From: Beaufortia kweichowensis
Lineage: Eukaryota; Chordata; Actinopteri; Cypriniformes; Gastromyzontidae
Direction: 5' to 3'
Assembly (NCBI GenBank): GCA_019155185.1
Contig: CM032795.1
Coordinates: forward strand, 11,573,795-11,637,794
DNA: 64,000 nucleotides
Positions 25,377-36,400 of the stretch are shown piece after piece. Below the pieces are notes generated by a model. It was not told the origin of the DNA. It searched no databases and saw only the letters and a program-made list of their open reading frames with translations. Both the position numbers and the translations under genes were made by a program. Positions within the stretch are counted from its first letter, which is position 1; every line of letters begins with the position of its first letter.

Positions 25377-25600
25377 CTGTAAGTTTCAGGATCAAGTGTG
25401 AAATGTGATGGCAGCGCAACAGACTGCAGTCCAGCTGAAGGTCACGGTCCCGCTGCAGACTTTTCTTTCTCGGTGTGTTACGCTCCGCTTCGCTTCAATG
25501 ATGCTTTACAGGCATCACATGTCATTCCTGTGGACAGGTGTATAAAACACAGCCAACCTGTAACGGGAACGCATTTACTGTAGTCTTTAAACGTATCTGA
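25377..25600 (-). promoter_or_regulatory. possible upstream non-coding first exon / promoter of the myosin gene
   Basis: On the minus strand, CTTACAG|GTAAGATCC gives a strong splice donor with the exon ending at 25377. The sequence upstream of it (25400-25500) is noticeably richer in CG than its surroundings. Splicing from here to the exon at 18116 would allow initiation at Met18 (1028 residues), as in the short MYO1C isoform. No transcript evidence is available. Confidence 0.35.
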
Positions 25601-27590
25601 ATTATATAAGCCCAGCACAGCCTACCCCAAAACTTAAGAAGAGCAAAGTTAGGCAGCTGGGAGTCGTTATTGTGTTCCGATCCCTGCTAAGACAATAGGA
25701 AAATGGCTAGGGTCGCGCACACACCCTACCAAAAATAATTGTTTTCTCAGATGGTTTCCCCTTTTCGCTCCAGCCCTTGTGGCGCCTCAGTATCAGAAAA
25801 TCCATTTTGCAAACATCGCTTTGAAAGTCTGTAGAGTAACGTACTTTAAACATTCATGGACAAAAACACGTTGGTGTCAAGTTTGCAGTATATAACCGAT
25901 CAAAAAAGCGATGTCTGAAAATATTAAAGGAGTCAATTATGGAAACAGTCTGGCGCCCCCTGGTGTTTATGAATAAAATATGAATTACGTTTCAAAGTTC
26001 CAGTTCTGAAAGCAGAATAATTTCTGTGAGTTTTAATGTGTAGATTAAGGTTTAGGGGAGGAACTAGGGAATAGAAAAAAATCATTAGCACAGTATAAAA
26101 CACATAACATTTATGGAAAGTCATGCAATGTGTGTGTGCATGTTTACTTATTAAATTTGTTTTTGACTAAAATGTATTTACTACAAAGCAATCAAAAAAG
26201 AAAAACGTTATCACCTTCCATCTGGCAATCATGCCACCCATCTCCCACTTATGGGCATTATATAAGAAATGTGTTAAAAAAAATAAAAAAACAATGTAAA
26301 ACTGTTTATATTAGGGTTTGCGTGACCAACCTCAAAGCTGTAGAGTTTTTTTAGACAAAACACAGCATTCCCAAAGATAAGGTTATTTACAACATTTCTT
26401 AGCTCTCTCTCTCTTTTAATATCCTCTCCTCAATACTTACATCATTTGTCAATTACAACAGCCTCTAATAAAATCTACACAAGCCAGAGATTGAATTATA
26501 TAAATATTAGGCACATGAAAGTTCCTGTATGAAATCTTTTGAGAATATAAAGCTTTGTCAAATGGAGAGTGAATTCAGATAAGTCGGTGGTTAACTTCAG
26601 CCTTCCTCTGTATCTGCATAACTTTTGTCAGCTGAGCAAATATTTAGGAAGTGGCCATCATGTAGCTAAAAAACAAACATTTAACTTTGAAGAAGATTTT
26701 AAAATGGACCGAATAATAAAGAAAAATCAGCCAATAAGAATCCGGAATAAACAGCAATTCCTTTATTATCCAGTAAACATTTTAATTTAGTAAATTAGAG
26801 GCATTCAAGAAATAACTTATTAGATAATATGTAATAAGTTATTACACATCGTACCCCACTCTTCTCTAATAATCAATATGAGGTCTATGTTCTGCTACAA
26901 TAGCACAAGCACATACAGTAATGTGTTGTCCTGCAGAAGGGTTGTGAAAGAGATTGATTACTCATTAACTACAAAGGTGTTTTGGCCTGTAATGACTCTC
27001 TGAAGGCAAACACAGAAACACACCTATTAATATATGAAGTCCATTGATTTCTTTTTGTGTTTCACATAAAATGATAAGAAAGAAAGGAAATTACAATTGT
27101 AAAAGGGATTAAATAGGTTTTTGGAACATGAAAACCCTTATTTAATGGAAAGCACAGGCTAATGACTATTTGCTAAGCATACAATTTGCCACCATTGGCT
27201 TAATACACTAATGCACTTTCCACTGACATGTATTATTAGTATATGGTCACATCTATCTCCATAAAACTTACATAACTTAAATAATCACCCTATAATATAC
27301 CAAATTCTATAAATAAAACATTTAAATATATAACTACCACATCTTAAAAATGGATTATTAAAATATCTCCAACATTCAGTCATCTGACATGTAATCAGTC
27401 AAGTTCGGTTAATTCCTTCTGTCTGAACCTAATGTAAAATTGTTCATCCAATCATCCAAATTGATTTCAGAATAAAAATCAATAAAAATGTTGTCTTGTT
27501 TTATGTATTTGTTTATATCAATCTGGGTGTGTTTTGCACAGCTATTTCACTAGTTTGGAATGCAAACCACACACACACTAACCCAGCGCT
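25601..27590. other. intergenic region between the myosin and the M1 receptor genes
   Basis: The stretch is AT-rich and I recognise no coding sequence. It separates two divergently transcribed genes (myosin on minus, receptor on plus). Confidence 0.4.
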
Positions 27591-27599
27591 GCTCCCTAG

Positions 27600-28719
27600 A
27601 GATGAAAGCCAGGCCCATTTGTACATCAGCCCAGTACCATATATAAGGAGAGAAACCGGTGTGGTTCGCGATTGTTGTAATACACTATATTCTTGTTTAA
27701 AGATGAGGGTGAATGGTCCCCATCCAATTCACCTCATCAGTGTTCAGAGCTCATTCGGGGTAAACATGGAGAGTGGCGCCTGCACATTGTCACCGGTGCT
27801 TCGAGTTTGAACAGTTGGCAGCCTCTCATTTAGTATTTACTTATGTTATGACAGTCACCTCTTCTCACTGCTGCAGCTAAGCTCGTGTAGCAATAAGAGA
27901 ATGCACTGCCGCCTCCAGCCAGACGAGGATGAGACACCGAGGCGCAATGTAATTTTGAAGTAGTATTTTTATCTTCAAATACTTTCAAAACACATCCATG
28001 GATGTAGCTGTCATCTGAGTATTGGTGAACATCATTTGCAGACATTTTCAACTAGAGTGGGCATCTGGAGGCAATGGATGAAAACACATCTTGTGTGTAC
28101 ATACTTCTCAGAGAGTTAAAACTGCTGTAATTAAAAGTAGCTGCAGTTTTGAGAGCTACTTCCAAAAAGGTAAGTGTCAACTGCTTATCGGTGCACTAGG
28201 TACGATGATGAAGACACTTTGTTACCCTTGTACTGTATTGGTATTTCTTTAGCAGATAATTATATTAAATCACCATAAATAATATAAATTAAATATACAA
28301 TTAAATATTTTAAATATTTTTTTTCTAAATTTAAACAATCTTTAAAATGTTTTGGAGACTTACAGGCAAAAATAGTGCTACCCACCCTGAAAAGAAATGA
28401 TATACATTGTTTAAAAATTTTAATCCACTAGTGAATCCACTAATTACCAAATTCTATAAATAATTCAGAAACCAAATATCTCCTTTACTCTGTTTTATTC
28501 TGTGTCTAATAAATTGGTCTTGGACATTTTCATTTATAACACACATCTGCCAAACTATACGTTATTTATGCCAAAATATTCAAGACAATCAGGTTAAACA
28601 AAATAATGTAGCTCTATTGTTTAACAAATTACATAATGAATAAAAAAACTATTAAATAAAAAAAACTACTTCAAAAGTCGAACTCACCTTTGTTTACTGT
28701 TTTTCTTACCTGACAACAG
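27600..28719 (+). promoter_or_regulatory. chrm1: predicted promoter, 5' UTR exon and intron of chrm1
   Basis: A TATA-like 'ccatatataaggagag' lies near 27637. A strong donor (CCAAAAAG|GTAAGT) would end a non-coding exon at 28169. An acceptor (ttttcttacctgacaacag) at 28718-28719 would start the coding exon at 28720. A non-coding 5' exon spliced to an intronless coding exon is the usual organisation of muscarinic receptor genes. The transcription start is inferred. Confidence 0.4.
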
Positions 28720-28831
28720 AATCAGAGGCCCTGGTGTTTACAGCCAGTAATGCAGGAGATACAACTTTCTGCCTTTCCTGAAGAATGCATTTTGCCCTTC
28801 AAGTATTTGATGTTGCGTGTCCCTTGGGAAC

Positions 28832-30331
28832 ATGAACCACACTTGCGTTTCGGAGGCAAGAAACCTTAGCGTGGATCCGCTTGGTGGCCACCAGGTATGG
28901 GAGGTGGTTCTGATTGTGCTTGTAACAGGACCTCTTTCCCTTATAACTATCCTTGGTAATCTTCTGGTGGTCATCTCCTTCCGAGTCAACAGTCAGCTAC
29001 GGACCATCAGTAATTACTATCTACTGAGTCTGGCAGTGGCAGATTTGATATTAGGTACTGTGTCAATGAACCTTTATACCGCATACATAATAATAGGCCG
29101 CTGGACATGGGGACATCTAGCATGTGATCTGTGGTTGGCGCTGGACTATGTAGCAAGCAACGCTTCGGTAATGAATCTGCTTGTTATAAGCTTCGACCGT
29201 TACTTTTCAGTTACCCGACCGCTGACGTACCGAACTAAACGTACGCCGAAAAAAGCAGCAGCATTGATTGCTCTTGCATGGGTGATATCATTTGTGCTGT
29301 GGGGTCCCGCTATCCTATTTTGGCCCCATGTGGTGGGACGATCATCTGAGGCTGAAGCTCAGGACTGTTCCATCCCTTTCTTAAAGGTTCCTACATTAAC
29401 ATATGGTACAGCCATCGCTGCTTTCTATCTCCCCGTCACTATCATGATCATTCTGTACTGGCGAATTTATTGGGAAATCGAGAACCGAGCGAAAGGACTT
29501 GCTGGTTTTATTGGGACTGTGAAAAAGACTAGAAAGACTTTGGACAAACAGTCCATGTACCAGGCCAGTACCAAGAGCAGCTATAATAAGGAAAGAAATT
29601 CTGAAAAGGTAAAAGAGAATAGTGAAGGCATGTTAGATGGGTGCTTTCCTGGAAGACAAAGTTCAACGAGAAATAAAACGGCAGGCATTTTTAAAAAATC
29701 AGCTCACAGGAGTTACAAAGAGGCTTACAGGAACAGCAGCTGGAACATTGAAGATGAAGACAATGAGGATGATGGTGCCTTCTCTTCTTCCACTGAGGAT
29801 GAACATGAGCACAACAATAAGGCGAGAGAACCTTCATCTATTTCGGCTGTGATTAAGTTAACGGACCTGCAAAGCAAATCAGAGGATTCCAGTGGTGTGC
29901 AAGAACAGTTCACAAAAGCAACAAACGCATCAAAAGAGCATCTCACACAACATTCCCATAAAACATCCAGAAAGTCAAACCACCAACCCAGAGTGAAACA
30001 TCGCATCAGTACCATCATCAGAGAAAAGAAAGCTGCCCGAACACTAAGTGCAATTTTGTTGGCTTTCATACTAACATGGACACCATACAACATCATGGTT
30101 TTGGCTTCAAATTCATACCGTGTTCCAGAAAAACTCTGGCAGCTCGGATACTGGCTGTGTTATGTAAATAGTACAGTTAATCCGATGTGTTATGCCCTCT
30201 GCAATGAATCCTTCCGGGTCACCTTCAAGGCACTGCTACTTTGTCGCTGTGGAGATAAACGAAAGTGGGACATGAGCGGTTGGACTCACCACCATTCTGC
30301 AAGACCAACAAAGTCTTGTAGCACAGTGTAA
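28832..30331 (+). CDS. chrm1: muscarinic acetylcholine receptor M1
   Basis: Intronless frame of 499 residues; the first ATG gives MNHTCVSEAR (an upstream in-frame GTG is not used). This is a seven-helix plasma-membrane receptor for acetylcholine that couples to Gq. Visible: N-glycosylation sequons at Asn2 and Asn11; Cys98 for the conserved disulfide; the ligand aspartate Asp105; SFDRYFSV after helix 3 (DRY, Asp122); a partner cysteine in QDCSIPF; TWTPYN in helix 6; NPMCYAL in helix 7; and di-cysteine LLLCRCG in the tail, a possible palmitoylation site. The third intracellular loop is long, with an acidic patch (NIEDEDNEDDG) placed like the one in mammalian M1, which supports M1 over M3/M5. 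Unlike all five human subtypes, the third extracellular loop lacks its Cys-x-x-Cys pair (it reads SNSYRVPEK). Teleosts may have two M1 copies; I cannot say which this is. Confidence 0.93.
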   Translation: MNHTCVSEARNLSVDPLGGHQVWEVVLIVLVTGPLSLITILGNLLVVISFRVNSQLRTISNYYLLSLAVADLILGTVSMNLYTAYIIIGRWTWGHLACDLWLALDYVASNASVMNLLVISFDRYFSVTRPLTYRTKRTPKKAAALIALAWVISFVLWGPAILFWPHVVGRSSEAEAQDCSIPFLKVPTLTYGTAIAAFYLPVTIMIILYWRIYWEIENRAKGLAGFIGTVKKTRKTLDKQSMYQASTKSSYNKERNSEKVKENSEGMLDGCFPGRQSSTRNKTAGIFKKSAHRSYKEAYRNSSWNIEDEDNEDDGAFSSSTEDEHEHNNKAREPSSISAVIKLTDLQSKSEDSSGVQEQFTKATNASKEHLTQHSHKTSRKSNHQPRVKHRISTIIREKKAARTLSAILLAFILTWTPYNIMVLASNSYRVPEKLWQLGYWLCYVNSTVNPMCYALCNESFRVTFKALLLCRCGDKRKWDMSGWTHHHSARPTKSCSTV

Positions 30332-31006
30332 ACTGTGACTTTACCATTTGTCATTCCATGTCAGATCAGTCCATGCAGATATTCGAAAGGAAAGCATTGA
30401 TGCACTGTACACAATTTCACTGGAAAAAAATGCTGCTGTTAGACATCATTGAGTTTCTCTGGTATATAAGTTCAAATCCCAAAACAAATAACTGCATGCC
30501 GGTTTTAACTTGCACTTACACATTGATGGAATGCATAAAGAAAAACATGCAGCATCCATCATTTGGAGCACATGCTAAATACAGCTGCATTCCACAATGT
30601 TACAACACTTCAGCAGGAAAATTCTTTCCATGAGCTGTACTGGGTAATGTAACAATTTAGTCAGAGTTGTGACAACAGTCACTGAAAAATGCTTTTGTTG
30701 TCACATGAGATGAGCTTTACAACATAGTAATTTTTTGAAGTTGCAATGAATACCAACCTCATAAACAGCAGCAAGGAAGTACATGTAGCACTTTTCTGGT
30801 TAATCTTGCAGCATGGGTAGTTACATATAGTGATTTTGCCTTTAACAAAAGGAAACTGTTAAATTATTTAAGGACTTTTTCTATGAATCCTTTGATAACA
30901 CCTCTGTGGTACAGCAAGCAACTGGTACAGTAGACTTCTGGGCAAAAAAATGTGATATGAGATAACTATATAAATAATGCAATATAATAATGCTTAAAGT
31001 TTTTAA

Positions 31007-31012
31007 AATAAA
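31007..31012 (+). terminator. chrm1: possible poly(A) signal of chrm1 (AATAAA)
   Basis: AATAAA lies 676 bases after the receptor stop codon. Muscarinic receptor mRNAs often have longer 3' UTRs, so a later site is possible. Confidence 0.3.
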
Positions 31013-33489
31013 TGTAAATGATCATAAAATTTTAAATGTAATTTACATGACCAATATACATTAGTTTCTCATTATTTTTTGGGGGAAAGAAAGCATCACT
31101 GTGTCTGTCCCATCAGTCTATCTACTTTCTGCATCGACCTAAAACATTACCAATACATTTTTAACTATTGAAGCCATACAATTATTGCAAACCATTCTGA
31201 CATGCATGCAGCCTAGGTAAAAGTAATAAAGAGGATCCTCTGAACACAAAATATGGTCAGTGACAAAGAGTTTTATTTTTCTTGGAAAAAAAAAGGAAAA
31301 ACAAAGTGTACCATACACCAAATATTCCATAAATCTGAGTAAATAAAAACCCACAACCTAACCCACAAATTTACAAATAACACAAAATTAAAAACCTTAA
31401 GTGGCCACTTTCTCTCTAGACAAACTGTGTCTTTAAAAACATCCAGGAACAGTGTTACGTTTCCTAATTATTTAAACAAAATGTTAATTGATTGATACTG
31501 TCAAGCTAATTTATAAGATTTTCCATAATCCTTTACTATGCTGGTACTGTAAGAGAGTAAGTTATAGTGCTATGTATACATGACAATGTACTGTAAGATA
31601 AACATGCAGTTACTTAACAGAGAATGCAAAATAAAAACAAGATACTGTACATGTTACGCGTGCTGTGAGAAATAATGTATTTCCAGTATCAGATATAAGC
31701 CTAAACCATTATGGATGTCTACCGCTGATTTGGAAGTGAAGATGTACAGAGCACACAGAATGTATATCGGGTCAATTAATTTCTTAATCCTGTATTTTTT
31801 AACACAGAACAGGGCTGTAAGAGACAGGATGGACCACGGTGGATTTATTTATTAAACAAAAGGATGTTTGGGCTAGTGCTCTACAGAACAGGGAAAAAAG
31901 GGGAACATTTAAGGAAGGCCATATATTCGCCTTAAGGAAGTTTTTTTTTAACTATGCTATGCCAAATCCTATATTGTACTTATGTTAGCACTAAGTCACT
32001 GCATTGAAAAATCGTTATTCACAAAGCTTGCATGTCTTTAACTCCATATTTAAGTGCTTTAAGATCCTATTCTTTAAGGGATGATCATTCTATTTTCTTT
32101 CACTAAAAAAATAAATGGCACACATCTGCTTTGGACAAAAATACACTAAATTGTATTTTTCAGCTAACTGAACACATCACATCATGCTTTTTGTTAGTGT
32201 GAAGAAAATCCTTCCATGTCTAAATTCCACATGCTATAAATGGACACGTGGAGTTTTCAGATTTTGAGTGATTCCAGTACAATCCAAATCTACAGTAAGA
32301 TATTGCCGACTGTTCTCCACAAACTGGCAATTGGCAATTCAATTATATTTGGAAAATGCATAAATTTGAGAACTGCATATTTTGTCTGTAACCATGAAAA
32401 TGATAGTAATAATCACAGAAATTAACACATTTATGGCATATTTTGTGCAGTCTGTGAGATTCCTAAATAATACTAATCTTATTTTAGTATAGTCAAAACA
32501 ATAAATTTCAAAACAACATTACTGGTAAAATCTCTTTTACCATGAACACATGCACTATTCCAATAAATTACTTTCAACAGTTGCTTGCCATTCATGGTTT
32601 CTGGGCATTCTTTTTAAACTGTTTTTTAGGCCTGTTTGTGATCATATAAATATCATAAGGGTATCCTGAAATAGCTAAAAACTTAAAATTTGAGAAAAAA
32701 AAAATACATTTCGAGTCACTACATTTATCTGCACCATAAACCCACTTGTTACTACAGAGCTCATGCACTGACCGTTAGCTTCAGTATTTCAGTGACATGT
32801 GCAGAGGAGCAAATCCCATTATATAGAACCGTTTCTATATTAAGTTTATAGATCTTAAATACAACACACCTTTATATGCTATACAAATATATAAATATAC
32901 AAAAACACATTTTGTTCTAGTTTGCTTATTATGAACAAGCATTGGCATGCTGATTGGTTTCAACTATTCCTCTCTCTGAGAAGCACAGTGTCGGTATATA
33001 TTGTATAGAGTATTGTGAGTATGGCTGAATAAGCAATATTTATTTTGGCTGATATGAGCTGCGGTTTATTCGTATGTTTTCTGCTTAACAGTGACTGCGG
33101 AAACAGGTCTAATATGAGCAGGAACTCAAAAACAGAGTCATATATTCTCATAGTGACATCCTCCAAGTATGTGCTGCTAAAAGGGACAATAAAATTTTAC
33201 ATCCGGAAGAATGGATGTTTTGCTGTAATTCATTATGGAGGATTAAATAGTTGAAAACAAGGAGCAGGGGTAGGTTGAAACTTGGAACTGTGTAACAGTC
33301 ATACTGGGATCAAACCTGCAGAGGTGTGACGGAAGAAAAAAGAAATCTGTTTCTCCCTCCCTTTACTCTCCCCGTTTGTAACTATAGGGATGGTCAAGGT
33401 GGTCATCACATTTAAACTTAACCCCTTTTGTTTGTTAAATCGATCGAACAAATGTTGGACAGAGTGAAAGGGTCTTTCCATAAGATTTA
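31013..33489. other. convergent 3' region between chrm1 and dpf2
   Basis: No gene seen. The AT-rich stretch must contain the dpf2 3' UTR on the minus strand and possibly more of the chrm1 3' UTR on the plus strand. TTTATT at about 31270 (AATAAA on minus) is one candidate dpf2 end. Confidence 0.4.
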
Positions 33490-36400
33490 TCAAGAAGGGG
33501 GTGCATTCTGATTCTGGTATATGGAGGCTTTCTCTTTCAGGAGGTCCAAACATAGATGACAACTCCAACTTCCTATAAAACAAGTACAAAAAGAACATAT
33601 GATAACATCTGGTATTGGGGCTAAACTACCTGGTTTACCAAAATATTTCATTTTTTACAAGTAAAATACTTTTTGTGTAGCAATGTACATGCATATTGTT
33701 GCGCTAACCCCCTAAAAAACCACCCAAAACTACATGCGATTCAGCCCTGGCTAGGTGAATTCCTTGCTTTGTATATGTGTGTGTGCACAAATTTACCTTC
33801 AGGAGGTTCTGACATAGGGGGTGAGAGGCAGTACATGTGGTAACCTCGGTCACAGTCATCACAGAACAACAGCTGGTCCTGTGCCAAACCACATAAACAT
33901 TACATTATTGAGCTACATTAGCAATAATCTAACTAGGTTTCATAATGAGCTAAGCGTTTCCGGAAAAATGTTACAAAAAACCCCAAAAAATTATATAAGG
34001 TATAGAATCGTAAAACAACATAAAAATTAAAGGAATAGTTAAAAAAAAAAAAAACGAAAACAAAAATTCTCTTATACTTTATTTAGTCATTAAACCACAA
34101 TATTAAATTAAAATGCCATCATGTTATGTTGCTCCAAAACCACATGCACTCGACATTGAAGTAATCCTATTTTTAAAGGCTGGACAATGCTTAACAAACT
34201 TACATCATTTTCTGATGTTCCGCACATGTTACAGCACTTGCATTCAATGCACTGCCAGCGATATGTTTTCACAGCAGCCATCATCACGGGAGTGAACTGC
34301 AGACATGAGGGGTGACCTGACATACAAGAGCACACCCATGATCAGTAGGTCGGGAAAAACAGTGAATATGCAAATATTTGTGTCTGTTTTTTGTTTTACC
34401 AGAACGACCACAATCCGAGCAGGACACAAGCTCCTCCGATTGGCCGGTTTTCTGGTTCATGCTAGAATCTCCCAAACAGAAATCACAGTAGTTGTTTGGC
34501 AGAGCCAACCCATCTGGGCCCTTTTTAGGAGCTGAATGGTGAAGAGAGAATCCTGAATATACTTCAAAACCATTACAACCATGCTGTACAATCGGTTACA
34601 AGAACACCACTATTAACAATAATACCATTCAAATGACAAATTTAAAAGACAATACTCCAGAAACATCTCAAATCAATATAATCTGCATACTTTTTGTTCA
34701 ATTCTAAGTCAGCATAACAAGCATCCTCCACAAAAAAGGCAATCCCATAATACGCAGTGAGAAATAGTTAGTTTATGAAATATATCATTTGTATTATTGG
34801 CAAAATATATATTTCATGTCACGCAAAGTGCCACAAAGTTAATAATGGTCTCTGTTCATTTGGCTACTGAAGTCAGTAGAACAAAAACAAAGCATGATGA
34901 ATTGCTTACTCTTTGGTTCGTCCTGTTGGGGAGGAGTCGGCTCACGAATGTCCATCTCCTCTTTCTCCTCCCCCTCTTCCTCGGCCAAGTGAGAGTGGGC
35001 ATAATGATAACTGAGACCAGGCCTGTTCTTATAGCGCTTTCCACAGACTACATACACACACAGAGCACAAGAGGAGATTATGAGCACCCGTTTAAGTCAT
35101 TCCATCTGTCATCCACTTAAAACAAATATGCACTGACTTCATCTTCACTTAAGCACACAGGGTATAATAGTTTCATACCGAAAGCACTCTCTAATGCATG
35201 CACTTAAACGCTCATGCCCACATGCTAAGTGCAAAAGCCATTTCAAAGTGCCTCCTACAAACAGGGAACTGATATCCTGATGTTTTTTAATTGTCAAAGC
35301 AATACTTACTTTTTAATTGTTTGTTTATATGATCATACAGTAATTGCTACAACCTTAAAAGTCTAAGAGACACATACAGACACTGTAAAATTCACATTCA
35401 GTTTTTCAGAAGCTCAGAACAAAAGCAGAGGCACTATTTCACTCTAATCAGAGAAAATAGAAAAATCTGAGAAATAAGAAAAAGAGAAAATGAAGGTAAT
35501 TTGTAGGAGAATTAGGGCAACAATGTTAAATACTGAGATGCACAAAGATGACATAGAAGAGGTAATAAAAGAAACAGACAGAGATGATGACGGAGGGAGA
35601 TAAAAAAGATTCATTTGCATTAAAACAGTAATTATGGACATTTGTGGTAATTAATTACATGCTTATGTAGTTAATTTTCGTAAGTAACAAACAGGTGTTT
35701 GAAGTATAAAATGCTTTACAGCTCATGATGTAAGATCATGAGTATGAGGTAAAAATGAGTCATGCTGCCGGGAACAACCTGAGTGAACATGTCTGAACAT
35801 TTCATATGGCTCGGAGGCAGAAAAACTTGTTTAGCTGGAAAAATTATGTGGAAAATGTCTTAAAGACCCTCTGTAATTGCAGCACACCTGCATGTTAACC
35901 CACCTCTAAAAATTTTAAAGACAATTAATCAAAATGTTATTTCACAGTAAATTATTCAACAATCCTCATGCCATCCCAGATGTACATGATTTCCTTTGTT
36001 TAGATGAGCACAAACAAGATTAATAACATCAATTCAATTCAGAAGACATTTAATAACCCACTGGAATCATTTAAATTACTTTTATAATAAATGTATGTGC
36101 TTTTTGGGACCTACATATGCATACAGTATAACATAATCAATATTTTCTATAAAAAATGTTTTGTTTGTGTACAACTGAGGAAAGGATGTCATATGCTTCT
36201 GGAATAGCATGAGTCAATTATGACAATTTTCATTCTTGGATGAACTATTCCTTCAAACTATTATATAAAACAAGTGTGTCCCACCCAAACATACTCCAAC
36301 AAAGCATACTAAAAGTGACTCTCCAAAACCCCTGAAATTGAATAAAAGTTCAATACATTTGTTGCCAGGCACAAATTCTGTTTAGACTGCACACACACAA

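Noticed and set aside
27745..27785. Possible REST/RE1 silencer near the chrm1 promoter
   Set aside because: There is a TTCAG-like half and a GGAGAGTGGCGCC-like half, but spacing and several core bases do not fit the 21-bp consensus.
28817..28831. Five-codon extension of the M1 receptor frame from a GTG
   Set aside because: Initiation at GTG is not expected. The ATG at 28832 gives the numbering in which Cys98 and Asp105 coincide with mammalian M1.
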